In this document: one piece after another, positions 41,572-53,234 of the stretch | How positions within the stretch are numbered: position 1 is the stretch's first letter | Layout: the number at the start of each line of letters is the position of its first letter | Source: Microplitis mediator | Taxonomy: Eukaryota; Arthropoda; Insecta; Hymenoptera; Braconidae | Reading direction: 5' to 3' | Length of the DNA: 64,000 bases | Assembly: GCF_029852145.1 (NCBI RefSeq) | Contig: NC_079979.1 | Span: 14,355,901-14,419,900, forward strand | Notes under the pieces: model-generated | The model's input: only the letters and a program-made list of their open reading frames with translations | Database searches by the model: none | What the model was told of the DNA's origin: nothing | Translations under genes and position numbers: made by a program

Positions 41572-43115
41572 ATTATTAATAAATTTTTTTAAAATATTAT
41601 CAAATATAATTAAAATTTGATAAAAAAAAAGAAAAAAAAAAAATTCCACATTTTTTGAATTGAAAAATTAAAAAAATTGTCCACTTTCCCTTTAGCCTCG
41701 TCTTTGAATTTTTATATCGATATATAAATACAAAAAAAAATTATTATTAACAAATGCAAATTTATTAAGTGTGTTGAGAATTTAAAAAAATAAACTAATT
41801 GACGGATTAATATTTTATGAGCCGTTAAAATTAATGCTGCTTCAATATTTATACAAATATACAATTTTTATACATAAAAAAAATTTATTAATTTAAAAAA
41901 ATTCATATATTTGCAATTAAAATTAATAAATAATTAAAATTAAATTGAATGATAAAAATTATCTTGAGGCTGTAAAGTTAAGTGGAAAAATTTAATTAAT
42001 CTGACTATTTGTAATAATTTATGTACGTATTAGATTAGACATGTAAAAGACTAAACAAAAAAAAACTATACAATGCCTAGTATATTTTAAGCATTATTAT
42101 GTAATTAATATTATTTATGAATTATATAATTTTCAAAAATAATTATTTAAATTATTATTTTTAATCTTAATACCCATCTGCTGTACTTTAATTATTTTAA
42201 TCGAAGATATTAATTATTGTAACTATGAAATGAAATAGTCAATATTACTCTAAAAATATTTTTTCAGATTAAATAAAAATTATTAATCACTAATAAACTC
42301 ATTATTTCATAATTATCACAGTTTTATTTTATTAAAATAATTTTTTTTTATATATAACATAATTATTTTACGCTCATTTATTACAAAAATCCAAGCACCG
42401 CAATAATTAATTATAAATTTATATATTTTACTTAAAAAAAAATCAATCAATTGACAAAATTAATTAAATATAAAATATTAATAATTAATTGTTATAATAA
42501 AAAATGATTGTCTACATTTAATACTAGATATAAATTAATTTACATTTTTTTAATTAATATGTTAGTAATTTGTTTTTGATCTTTAATTAAATTAAAGAAA
42601 CTAATAAATTAAAAAAAAATGAAATCAACAAAAAATATTTCAAGGTTTGGATTTCAAATTTATCGTACTAATAATCATGATTAATTTCCGCTACACTCAA
42701 AGTGGTCAAACTTATTATAAAAGATAATTAACTTTTATTATTTTTTACTACAAAAAAATTGAAAATTTTTTTCTATTTATTTTTTTTATCTAGAATTAAA
42801 AAAAAAATTTAGTGATCCATATTAGCTTTAGAAAAAAGTGTACCGTAAGATTATAATATAAAAATCAAACTAGGATCACATTCAAAATTCATTTTTGCAG
42901 TCATAAAATATTTTTTTTTTTCTTTTAAAAAATATCAAAATATATACATATTCTTATGAAAAATTTTCTTTAAGAATATGCACAATAATTAATTATTTAT
43001 GAAATTATTTCACTTGGAAAATAGAAAAAAATAAAAAATTTCTTATTGAATATATTTTTGGTAACTGTATCGTATAAAAATTATATATAATATATGCTAA
43101 AAAATATATTTCTTT
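41572..43115. other. 3' region between the heat shock and Nischarin genes
   Basis: Very A+T-rich. Plus-strand AATAAA signals at about 41789 and 42273 are candidate ends of the heat shock mRNA. No gene seen. Confidence 0.4.
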
Positions 43116-43997
43116 AGGGAATTCTTAGATGATACCCCCTCCCCCACTTTTTAAAAATATTTAATGACAACTGTCATAACCGTATTAGAATTTTATCAAT
43201 TTATTAAAAGAAAAATTACTTACAGTTCTTACTAATTAGAAGTTAAATAAATTTCAGTAAAATCTTAATGACAATATTATAATTTTGAACTTAAATTATA
43301 ATTTTGTGGACTAAAATTTAATTGCCAAATTTTGTTTGACTCCTAATTGATAACAACTTAAGTAATTTTTTTAAAAATCTAAATCTTGGTGAAATTACAA
43401 CTACGTTGTCCTTTTTTCAATTAATGCTTAAATTTTTTTTTAAATAAGGGCATTCTCAAATAGCGCCCCCCACTTTTTAAAAATTTTCAATTACTCAATT
43501 TTCAGTAGCGTATAAAAATTTTATCAATTAATTAAAAAAAAATTAAAGCATCAATTTAAAAAAGGACAATGTCGCTGAGATATAGAATTAAAAAAAAATT
43601 ACTTACAGTTGATATCAATTGGGAGTTATACGAAATTTGTGAAATAAATTTGAGCCTATAAAATTTTAAAATTCGAATTATAAAATTGACATGAAGATTT
43701 TACTGAAATTTATTTCCCAAATTTCGTTCAACTCCCAATTGATATCAACTGTAAGTAATTTTTTTTAAAATTCTATATCTCAGCGAAATTGTCCTTTTTT
43801 CAATTGATGCTTTAATTTTTTTTTAATTAATTGATAAAAATTTTACAGGCTAATGATAGTTGAGTCATTGAAAGTTTTTAAAAAGTGGAAGGCACTGTTT
43901 GAGAAAGACCTTAATTAATAAAATTTTAATACGGGTATGACAGCTCAGTCAATGAAAATTTTTAAAAAGTGGAAGGCACTGTCTAAGAATACCCTTA
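43116..43997. mobile_element. Nested pair of GGGCATTCT-family foldback elements
   Basis: Outer ends near 43116 (GGGAATTCTTAGATGATACC) and 43997 (minus GGGTATTCTTAGACAGTGCC). Inner copy about 43447-43912, starting GGGCATTCTCAAATAGCGCC. Arms carry CCCACTTTTTAAAAAT and CAGTTGATATCAATTGGGAG, as in 13604-14022. Ends about 40 bp before the Nischarin stop codon. Confidence 0.78.
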
Positions 43998-44034
43998 AGT
44001 AATAGAAATAATAATAATAATATTAATAATAGTT

Positions 44035-47000
44035 TTAAACAATAGGAATTTCAGCAGAAAAAAGTGCCGAATCAGTATTATTGAACGTCATAGATTTACC
44101 CTCTCTAGCTATTCTAAGTGCCTGTAAAACAGCAACAGTATCGAGTTCTTTTTGATTAGGACGTTCATTATCAAGACAAATATCAGCAGCACGTTTACCA
44201 AATGGTTCCAGTACTTTAACACGATAATCAATTATTGTTGATACTGGATTACCAGTGAGACGTAAATTTTCAATGCATGGTAAATGCCCGATATATTTAA
44301 CTTCATCAATATTTTCGATACAATTACAACTAACATCTAACCATTCTAATGAATATAATTTGGCAAACGATGCCAATGACGTTAATTTATTTTGCGATAA
44401 ATCCATATAAACAATATTACCAAGTTTTGTGTGTAAATTATCTGGTAATTTTGTAAAATTATTTGACGCTACGTGTAATTGTGATAAACGAGGTAATAAT
44501 GTTATATTCGATAATTCCGTAAGACAATTATTATTTAATATAAGAGATTCAATATGTGGCATCAATTTTATTGATTCATCGATAACTTCAATACTATTAT
44601 CACTCAAATCTAATTGACTCACTTTTAACCAAACATGAGAATCATTTGCATTTTCAATACAACGATGCAACTCTTCGCACATTACTAGATCAACAATATT
44701 TTTCAACTGCGTATTGTGTACTTGCAATTCACGAACAGTGTCACGTAAATTACCCATCATATATATTTTATTAACTGGATAATTATTTATTGTCAATGTT
44801 TCTATATTTTTGAATGTTGACAGTTCTATTGGTAAAGTTGATAAGTTTATATTACTTGTGCCGTATAACTCATTGCTGCCTTGTATTGTCAAAGATTTTA
44901 AATGCGAATTAACATCAAGCACATGACTGAAATCGTATTTTTTGTCAGCGACTTCTGATGCAGGACATGGTTGTTTTAATCTTTCGCTTATTGCGTACAA
45001 CTGGAATTATTAAAAATAATTATTAGCCGATTCAACTAGAGTTATATTTTAATTAAATTGACGTTGGGCTTAAAGATTTCAAAATTTTTTTTACGGGCTA
45101 CAAGTTTAGATGCTAAGATATCGAAATATTTGCTACAGTTCTTACAAAAAAATATTTATAAAATGCATTCAGAAGTTTAACTCTCAACGGTCACACTTCC
45201 GGCACGAATCATAAGGGTCACAAAAGGTCTAATAAGGCCCCAAGGGCTTTGATCAACTGTAGAAATAGAAGTAATCAATATTTTTGTTTAAAATTTTATA
45301 GAAATAATATTTAAATATTTTTGTAAGAGCTAGGATCAATTTTTATTTAAAATTTTAGTTTTGAATTAAAATAAATGTGATGGCAAAAAAAAAAAAAAAA
45401 ACAAATTAAGCGACTTTTTGCATAGAAATAAATATAACTTTTATAATTTTAATATTTTTAACTAAATCTTGTGGTAAATTATAAGGGAATAAATTGACTT
45501 TGATTTAGAGTCGATGAAAAAGTTCAATTTTTTAAAAAGTATACTTATTTTATTAAATTAAGTGCAAAATTGTTCATCGGAAATTTTAGTAATCAAGAAA
45601 AAAAAGGTGTGATTGGTTTTTTGAAAATATCATAGGAGTTAATGAGATCCGAAAAATTGCACGAGTTCTTTTTTTAGAACTTTTAATTTTCCACATAAAA
45701 GGAATCTTGTACTTTTTTTAAAATTTAATAGCTATTGAGATATTTGAAATTAAAAATTCGAAAAATTAGATATAGGGATTTTGAATTGAAAATTGCCTGG
45801 GGTCTGTCAGTGGATTCCATGTGACCATTCAGTGTTGAATTACCATTAACGGAGTTGTGACCCATAAAACAAATCAACAAAATGTCAAAATTATTTTGTA
45901 AAAACTTATTGCTCCGAAAATCTTATTTTGAAATAAAGATAGTAAGCTTGGAAATTAATTCTTTCGCATTTAAATCAATTAAGATAAATGTCCCAATACC
46001 GAAACAAGACCCAATACCGAAACGATTTGATAATCATTATATTATACTTTAACTCGTACGCGATGAAATTAAATAAAACTTTCTTTATTTAAAACCTTAA
46101 TCTTTTAGTTACAAAATAGGATATAAAATATATACGAAATATGAAAAAAAAAAATGTTAATTATAGCAATAGTCTCGGATCCATGACTTTTTCATGTCTC
46201 TTAATGGTTTTGCTAAGAAATCAGTCATTGGTCTTAAGCTTATAGAAAATGTATAGAATTACTTTTCAATAATTTTTTTTTTTGTATATACATCTTGAAT
46301 GGCATAGAATTCAAGAAAACTTGTTAACAATATGATAAGAATAGTATTATTATATTAATTTTACTGTTTGTCTATTGGTACAGGAAGTCATATTAATGTT
46401 ATCGATAGACATTAAGGGTGAGTTTTATTGACAGCTGAAATCAAGTGCAATATTAATTATTACTGGAGACGTAATATTTATTGCAGTAAGTATGATTGTT
46501 ATAAAAAATTCATTAAATATAGATAAACTCTAATTTAAATCATAAAAAATAAATTTTTGTGTTTAATTTTTTTTTTATCATTTTTATAGTATAACTTCAA
46601 ATGCTATATTATGTTTCTATTCTTTAGTTCAAAATATTTATTTTTATTAAATATTTAATCATTAAAAAATTTTAAATGCATTTTACATTAATATTATTTA
46701 ATAATTGTTAATATAAACACTACGAATAAATGTACGTCAGTGCAAAAAATAACTCGTTTTATTTACTGCTCCAGTATTAGGACAACCGAATTCCGGTATT
46801 GGGTCTTTTGGGTGTCATAGAAAGGGTTTTTTTTTTTTATATTAAATTCAAGAAAAACTAATTTGATTATTTTTGAATAGGTAAATGTCTATTATATATG
46901 GTGTAATAAATTATTTTGGTTTATAATCAATTTGAATATTTTTAAAACGATAAAAATCAGTCGTATGTCTTTCGTCGTTCCGGTATTGGGACATTTACCT

Positions 47001-47510
47001 TAATTAATTATTGCATTTAATAAATATAAAGAATATTCAAATAAATAATTATCTAAAAAATAAAATAATTACCTGTATCGGTGAAAATGTATATGATTTT
47101 AATTGTAAAATATTAGGACCTTCATTAAAAAATTTCAAAGCCATGTTTTGCAATAAAAAAAATATGTCATAGACATGAAGATCCAAGAAGACAACAAATT
47201 CACGCGGCATAGTTTTTTTCAAGTAATTATATATAGTATTCAAGTAATTTTCCAGTGCTTGTCGACGTTTATCAATAAACGTTTCATTTTTACGTCCTAT
47301 TATTTTTTTTGGCGGCAGAATATCTTTTTCAACACAATGTTCAGACACCAATATCTCATGGAGAACGACAAATTCACTGTACCTGTGTTTTAATGTCCAA
47401 TTAACGTCACCAATACTGACATTAATTGTATAAAATGTAACATTGTCTATTGTTTCGGACCCGGGTATTTTAATTTGAATAATTTTTTGATTTAACAATG
47501 AACAAGCCAT
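44035..47510 (-). CDS. Nischarin-like protein (PX domain plus leucine-rich repeats), 2 exons
   Basis: Exons 47510-47073 and 45000-44035, phase 0, 467 aa. Residues about 8-120 form a phox (PX) domain: KIPGSETIDNVTFYTI, WTLKHRYSEFVVLHE with the phosphoinositide-binding RYSEF, the PPKK loop (ILPPKKIIGRK) and RRQALENYLN. Residues about 270-400 are leucine-rich repeats (LDLSDNSIEVIDES, LILNNNCLTEL, LHVASNNFTKLPD, MDLSQNKLTSL, LDVSCNCIENIDE, LRLTGNPVS). This order matches the N-terminal half of human Nischarin/IRAS, which binds integrin alpha5 and Rac/PAK on endosomes; the long vertebrate C-terminus is absent. Exon 2 starts TTGTACGCAATA directly after TTCCAG; exon 1 ends CCGATACAG at a GTAATT donor. 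Confidence 0.92.
45001..45978. other. Nischarin intron, portion next to exon 2
   Basis: About 980 bp without recognised features; A+T-rich. Confidence 0.4.
45979..47003. mobile_element. Non-autonomous DNA element with CCCAATACCG repeats in the Nischarin intron
   Basis: Ends TTAAGATAAATGTCCCAATA (left) and TTAAGGTAAATGTCCCAATA (right, minus strand). CCCAATACCG and its complement recur just inside both ends (46005-46020, 46770-46800, 46975-46990). TTAA at each edge could be a piggyBac-type target duplication. No transposase frame. Confidence 0.7.
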
Positions 47511-48162
47511 TGTTAAACGGTATAATAACTTTTTATTCTTTTGTAAAATTGAAAATGATGATACTGATGATTAATAATTTAAGTACTCAAGTATAATCTA
47601 GCCTCAATGACAATTAGATAATCCACTCAATAAATATATTTATGTTTATTCATCATCACTTTTTAAATATTTTATTATTTATAAATGTTATCTAGATATT
47701 AAATTAGCTAAATTTAATATTATTAACATTTTAACTAACCCCGATTTAAGTGTAAAAATATTTTATGTCAAAATATTAAATGTGACGTTTTAGATTATTA
47801 TCAAAATTGTTGTTTTTGTTACTATAGTTTTCACAGAATACTGTGATGGCGTTGGTTACTTTTTTTTTTATTACAATCTACTTTAGCGGGTCCATAAAGA
47901 TGCTTTTTCATGCTGACGCATGACGCTGCTTTCTAGCGTCCAATTCGATCACGTGATAAGAATTTAACATGTGCGCCACCCAGAAAAAATGCAGCGATAA
48001 ATTATAGCGCTTAGCGTCAAATTGAAGCGACAAATAATACACGAGTATCGAAAGTCGATGTATCGATGTCAAGTCTTAAATATATTATTATGCTACAAAG
48101 TTGACGTATTATCTTTGTAACTTATAATTGATATTCACCTCAAAACTTATTGTAAGTATTTT
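47511..48162. other. Upstream region of the Nischarin-like gene
   Basis: No coding frame recognised. A more GC-rich stretch at 47900-48040, with GCTGACGCATGACGCTG and CACGTGAT, could be regulatory. Confidence 0.35.
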
Positions 48163-48488
48163 CCCCGATAACCAGAGTTTCTGATCAAAAAGTTGGTGTA
48201 CATGAGTTGCGACCAACTTGACTATGAGTTGTCGAGAACTTTCAGCTTTTGTAACTGTTGACTACAAATTGTCTCAAAGTCTTCCAGAAATTTGGCAACA
48301 ATCAACTGCTGCAATCTATCGAAAACTTTCTGAGAAACTGGTAGTCAACTTGCAGTCAACGGTTACAAAAGCTGAAAGCTGTCGACAACTTTCTCAGAAA
48401 GTTGCCATCAACTTATGGAAATGTCAACTTGGCGATGGGTTGCGGCAGTAGATTGTCGCCAAGTTGCGGTCAACTTGGCTATCAGGGG
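48163..48488. mobile_element. Short element with CCCC(T)GATA(G/A)CCA ends
   Basis: Ends CCCCGATAACCA and, minus strand, CCCCTGATAGCCAAGTTGAC. The interior is full of CAACTTG/CAAGTTG and AACTTTCTGAGAAA motifs in both orientations. A 77-codon open frame across it is a by-product of these motifs. Confidence 0.75.
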
Positions 48489-48680
48489 TCAAAGAATCAA
48501 AGTAACAGTCGATATTATAACTGGTAACGTAAAACAAAAACCTATCTGATATTTCTCAATATTTATTTTGGTACTCGCTACATTTATGAAATCACAAAAT
48601 AACAGCGGGTTGTTGTTTTGAAAAGATCGATTATTATAGATACGATTGTTTGAGTGACTTTGACGCTTATACACTGTACA

Positions 48681-48757
48681 CTCGTTGCCATTAATGCCTG
48701 GTCCCCTGCATGGCTAAGATTCTATAGTCTGGGGGACCAGGCATTAATGACAACGAG
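48681..48757. repeat. Compact near-perfect hairpin
   Basis: CTCGTTGCCATTAATGCCTG at 48681 pairs with CAGGCATTAATGACAACGAG ending at 48757, one mismatch in about 25 bp, with a loop of about 26 bp. Could be a tiny MITE or a transcribed hairpin. Confidence 0.85.
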
Positions 48758-49061
48758 TTTATATCCCAACAAGAAAAGCTAAACCACTGATCTCTATACT
48801 AACTGGATAGCTGATACATATGGAAGAATTTCGAAAAAAATAGGCCTTGCCTGGAGCGAAACCAGCGCCGCAAAATAGTTGTCAGGGAACTAATATGAAT
48901 ATAAGAGCGCATGCGTTAAATAAAAAAAAGACACATAGGGGAACTTAAATTACGAGAATGTTACTTTGAAGTGTGGAAAGTTATTTTACTAGAGTAATTA
49001 TCGGCTAAAGTAAATAAATATAATTGTTGAAAGAGTAGCAAATGTGATTAGCATATTATAT

Positions 49062-49660
49062 TGCACGCCTCGGAAGCGAAGCGGAGAGGTTGTGCTTTAT
49101 AACCGACCTGTCAAGGTCACATGATTTCCACTCATTAAAGTGCATATATTTTTTTTCTATAACTCTTACACATTATGAAAAGCACATCAATATAAAGCTG
49201 AAACACTAATAAATAATCCAGATACTTTTTTTAATTTGTCTAATATGTATTAATATAAAAAAAAGTTCATTAAAAAAAATTTATCGTGGACGTGCATTAG
49301 TCTGTGGTTCAAAAAAACGGCGTGGTATGGATATCTCGAGAACGACTTGACGAAACTACTTAATTTTTTTTCAAAATTTTCAGAAATAAGCAAAGAAGGT
49401 TCCTTTCGAAAATCATTACTGTAGCCCTTCTCGTTTTTTTAAAAATAAATCATTACGGTTAAAACCGGCAATCTTACATGTAAACAAACACACACTGCCG
49501 CCATTTTTCATTAGGAATGTTTTCCTTATTTATTTTTTTTTTTTACTTTTATTACCGTATATTTACCATGGAAATTTCTATGGGAAAAGAGCGGGATATT
49601 CAATTTTATTCGAAATTTAGCTTTTAAAAAAAAACGTAACATGAGCGTTCGAGGCGTGCA
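49062..49660. mobile_element. MITE-like element with TGCACGCCTCG ends
   Basis: Left TGCACGCCTCGGAAGCG, right (minus strand) TGCACGCCTCGAACGCTC. About 600 bp, no coding frame. The left end has GAAGCGAAGCGGAGAGG. Confidence 0.65.
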
Positions 49661-50049
49661 CTTTTGGATTTTCCAAATTCTTTATTGGTAAATTGTATAG
49701 TATATTATATAGTACTAATAGAGTAGTAAATTCAATTAATTCAGCTTATGTTGAGAAAATAATTATAACATATAAAGAGCAAACTTTTTTATATAATTTC
49801 TATCGTTAAATATCACAATGATAATATTTCCAGACTTACAAACTAATTGTTTAGAAATGATCAATTGAGCGAAAATAAATTGATATTTATTGTGAAATTT
49901 ATAGATTTTTGTAATAATAATGTTAGAATAATGTTAAATAGTGAAAGATTTTTTATGAGTAATGCTTAATGATGATCAAAATAGTTAATGTGTACCGTTT
50001 AGTGGAAAAAATTGAGATAAGAACAAAAAACTTTAGATTTTAATTTTTT

Positions 50050-51112
50050 CTTCGATTTTAATCGTTAATAACTTTAGAAGAAGTAAATTTAGGCTAAAAC
50101 ATTAAGAGACCTTTTTTGTAGAGCATTTAATATCTTTCAAAAATTTTTCATGCTCTTTTTTAGATATTTACTGATTCGTCAGTTACAAAATTCAATAGTA
50201 ATAATGTTAAATCGAAAATATATATCAATTTATTAAGCTTAATTGATCGGAAACGGCTTGTTTGACGAAAATTTTCAATCAGACATTTTTTGCAAGGAAT
50301 TTAATTTTACCTAAGAATAAGTAAAAATGCATTATTATTACTCCAATGTTTGAGCAGTTCTGACGTAAAAGGTTTATTATCATTTTTTGATAAATTCGAT
50401 TTTTAGAGAGTTATTCAAGGTCAAATTTGGATTCATGATAAATTTAAGTATTATTTGACTTTTTCGACGAAATTATCAGACTTAAAATGTTATAGCTTTT
50501 TTTTTGTAGATCGTTTTATTTCCTACAAATTATCTCGTATAAAGTTTTTTAAATTCTTAAAAGTTCTTTAGTTATTCGCGTTTCAAAGTAAGTAAATAAA
50601 ATGGACCAGAATAAGATTTCTTAGAACAAATTAAAATGTAAATGCAAATAACTAAAGAACTTTCAAAAATTTGAAAAACTTCATAAGAGATAATTCGTAG
50701 AAAATAAAACAATCTACAATAAAAAAGATACAACATTTTAAGATAAGTCTCATAATTTCGTCGAAAAAGTCAAATAATACTTAAATTTATGATGAATCCA
50801 AATTTGACCTTGGATAACTCTCTAAAAACAAATTTCTTTGTAGAGCATTCAATTTCCTACAAAATTATGTATTGGTCTTTCTGATATAATGATCTGCTGA
50901 TAAGTTATTATCATAACATTTTAAAATTCTAAAGTTTGAAAAAAATTTTTCTCATGTTATTTAAATGGAAAATCGAAAATTGCGATGCGGCAGTTGTTAA
51001 TATTATTAGTAAGAGCTTAATCTTTGACACCATTTTTTTTTTGTCATCTCGAACATTATTTTCGATATCATTTTTGAAAATAAAAATAGTCAATTTTTTT
51101 GAATCAGTCTAA
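50050..51112. mobile_element. Foldback element related to 22381-23414, left end eroded
   Basis: The last ~170 bp match the right end of 22381-23414 (GCGATGCGGCAGTTGTTAAT, GAATCAGTCTAA). Inside, an inverted repeat of about 230 bp per arm is centred near 50610 (GGTCAAATTTGGATTCATGA against TCATGAATCCAAATTTGACC-like sequence near 50800). The left boundary is uncertain. Confidence 0.7.
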
Positions 51113-51113
51113 T

Positions 51114-51144
51114 ATATTTATATATATATATATATATATATATA
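51114..51144. repeat. (TA)n microsatellite
   Basis: TA run immediately left of the GGGGAGGGTGGG-ended element, which may have used it as target. Confidence 0.9.
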
Positions 51145-51538
51145 GGGGAGGGTGGGTCAAAGTGGGCCCCGTAAGCTAGAAATGGGATTATCTATACTTT
51201 TTTTTACTCGTTACACTACTTTATAGGCCCTTGTTTGTTATTTAACATTAATAAGCTGTGTCCATTAAAATTGAAAATTCGAAAATTAGGGGCAAAGTGG
51301 GCCCCCATCTAAAAAAATTGTGTGAGACAAATTTATTGCTCGTTTTACTTTTTTTAAATTCTTCACTTAAAAAATGTTATGAATAAGCTGTGTTCATAAT
51401 AAATTACGAATTTGAAAATATGGGGGAAAGTGGGCAAAAATGGGTAAGCCATAAATAAGCTAATAAGTAATAAATGAATAGTCGTAAAGAAGTAAAGGTG
51501 ACTTATTATGAGCCTCGTTCGTAAAAAATTTCAGAGTG

Positions 51539-52963
51539 CCCGGGAAAAAATCAGCATGCATGATCATGCCTGAGCAGGCTTAAATCTCATGCATGATCAG
51601 GCCTGAATTTTGGCCAGACATGAACAGGCATGATTTTGCCTGAGCAGTCATGATCATGCATGATTCTGCCTGAGAAGTCATGATCGTGTCCAGTCATGCA
51701 TGATCAGGCCTGGATTTTGGCCAGACATGATCATGCATGACCATACATTATCATGCATGATCATACATTATCATGCATGATCTTCCCTGAGCAGGCATAT
51801 GATTTTATAATCTGTGATTCCTCTCGAGCACGTTTGGTCGTATTTAAATATTGGCTGCTTATGAAAAATACGATCAGGCATTCCCATACATGAGCACGCG
51901 TTATTATGCATGCACACGCATTCCCATAGCTTATTTATTTGAAAGATGTTGCTGTAAGTATTAGAAACTAAGGTATATAATTAATCGTACTATACAAATG
52001 ATAGAGAGTAATTTATCAATTTTCATTGGTTCTTTTATTTTGAACTTTCATTAAAAACTATTTTTAACATATTATTCACTTAATACATTAAACAATTAAT
52101 ATTTATGAATACAAATTGTTTTTTTATTTATTTAACTATTAATATGCTTAGTTTTCCACTATATTTAAATGGTGTATTACCGTACGATGGACGGTGTGGC
52201 TCAATAAGCTATAGATCAAATTGAATGGAATATAGTATAGTGCCGGATAGCTCAACTGGTAGAGCACTCGGCACGATACCGAATTGGTCTGGGTTCGATT
52301 CCCAGTTCGGGCTATCTATATTTTTCTCAATTTATCTATAAATTGTCTTATTGAGAGGTTTGCATGTTTAGGTTTCCACTATATTTAAATGGGTTTCCAC
52401 TATATATAAAAAACTCAAGATACAATGATTTCGAACGTAAGTCATGAGCAAGCCTGATCTAGAATGAATCATGCTTGATCACAAATGAGTTATACAAGAT
52501 CAAGTATGAACCATGTATGGTCATGCATGACAGAGCATGCTCAATCATGACCTTTCCTGATAAATAATATCTCTGTAGACAATTATTCATAACGTAAGTT
52601 ATGAGCAAGTCTAATCTAGAATGAGCCATTCATGATCATGCTTGATCACCAATGAGTCATGTCTGGCCATGAATGATCAAGTATGAACCATGCATGGTCA
52701 TGCATAATAGAGCATGCTCAAGCATGACCTTTCCTGATGGATCATATCTCTGGATACAATTATTTCAAACTTAATGCATGCGCAAGCTTGATCTAGAATG
52801 AGTCATGCATGATCATGCTTGATCACGAATGAGTCATGCCTGGCCATGAATGAGTCATGCAGGATCAAGCCTGAATTATGCATGAATCATGCACGATCAG
52901 GCACGAATCATGCATGAATCCTGCATGATCATACGTGATCATGCATGGTGATTTTTTCCCGGG
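51539..52963. mobile_element. CCCGGGAAAAAATCA palindrome-array element with tRNA-like core
   Basis: Ends CCCGGGAAAAAATCAGCATG and, minus strand, CCCGGGAAAAAATCACCATG, with GTGC-like overlap at both flanks. Arrays of CATGATCATGCATGA-type palindromes at about 51555-51800 and 52440-52950. The centre holds A+T-rich sequence and a tRNA-like module (52194-52370). Nested in 51145-53015. Confidence 0.88.
52242..52313 (+). tRNA. Degenerate tRNA-like sequence (copy 1) inside a palindrome-array element
   Basis: Cloverleaf-like: acceptor GCCGGAT/TTCGGGC with two mispairs, D arm AGCTCAACTGGTAGAGC, anticodon arm CTCGG-CACGATA-CCGAA, and a perfect T arm CTGGG-TTCGATT-CCCAG. A box TAGCTCAACTGG and B box GGTTCGATTCC fit polymerase III promoters. 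The loop has A instead of U at position 33, so decoding (formal anticodon CGA) is doubtful. TTTTT follows at 52321-52325, then a TCTCAAT/ATTGAGA stem (52325-52356). More likely a tRNA-derived module of the repeat than a working tRNA gene. Confidence 0.6.
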
Positions 52964-53082
52964 TGCTTACTTTGCTCTCAAATTTTAGGGGGGCCCACTT
53001 TACCCCACCCTCCCCTATATATCGAAAAAAACAAAACTTGATAAATTTATTGAGAAATGCTAAAATTACTAAAATAAATAAT

Positions 53083-53229
53083 TACTCGAGTCGAAATATG
53101 AAGTGTGATTCCAACGTCTCGAGCGTTACAAACGTAACTTCAACGTCTGGGACGTTGCAAATGTAAAGTTGGATTTACACTTGAAACGCTCGAGACGTTG
53201 GAATCACACTTCATATTTCGACTCGGGTA
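53083..53229. repeat. Hairpin element with 40 bp perfect arms
   Basis: GAGTCGAAATATGAAGTGTG then ATTCCAACGTCTCGAGCGTT at 53088-53127 is repeated as exact reverse complement at 53185-53224; a few more bases pair with a mismatch. The loop itself contains CAACGTC/GACGTTG palindromes. Confidence 0.88.
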
Positions 53230-53234
53230 ACTAT

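Larger units (their letters stand above)
51145..53015. mobile_element. DNA element with GGGGAGGGTGGGTCAAAGTG ends, interrupted by another element
   Basis: Left GGGGAGGGTGGGTCAAAGTG then GGCCCC; right, minus strand, GGGGAGGGTGGGGTAAAGTG then GGCCCCC, with TATA on both outer sides. CAAAGTGGGCCC-like motifs repeat at 51295 and 51425. The element is split by 51539-52963. Confidence 0.85.

Noticed and set aside
44429..44617. 62-codon frame antisense to the Nischarin LRR exon
   Set aside because: Mirror of the coding strand; no independent support.
48218..48451. 77-codon open frame
   Set aside because: Made of CAACTTG/CTTTCTGAGAAA repeats of a small inverted-repeat element bounded at 48163 and 48488.
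52242..52313. Functional tRNA-Ser(CGA) gene
   Set aside because: Two acceptor mispairs, A in place of U33, no long variable arm as needed for tRNA-Ser, and a location inside a repeat that has a sister copy.
51539..52963. CATGATCATG array as a satellite or CRISPR array
   Set aside because: Spacing is irregular and the array is bounded by well-defined inverted ends, so it is the interior of an element.
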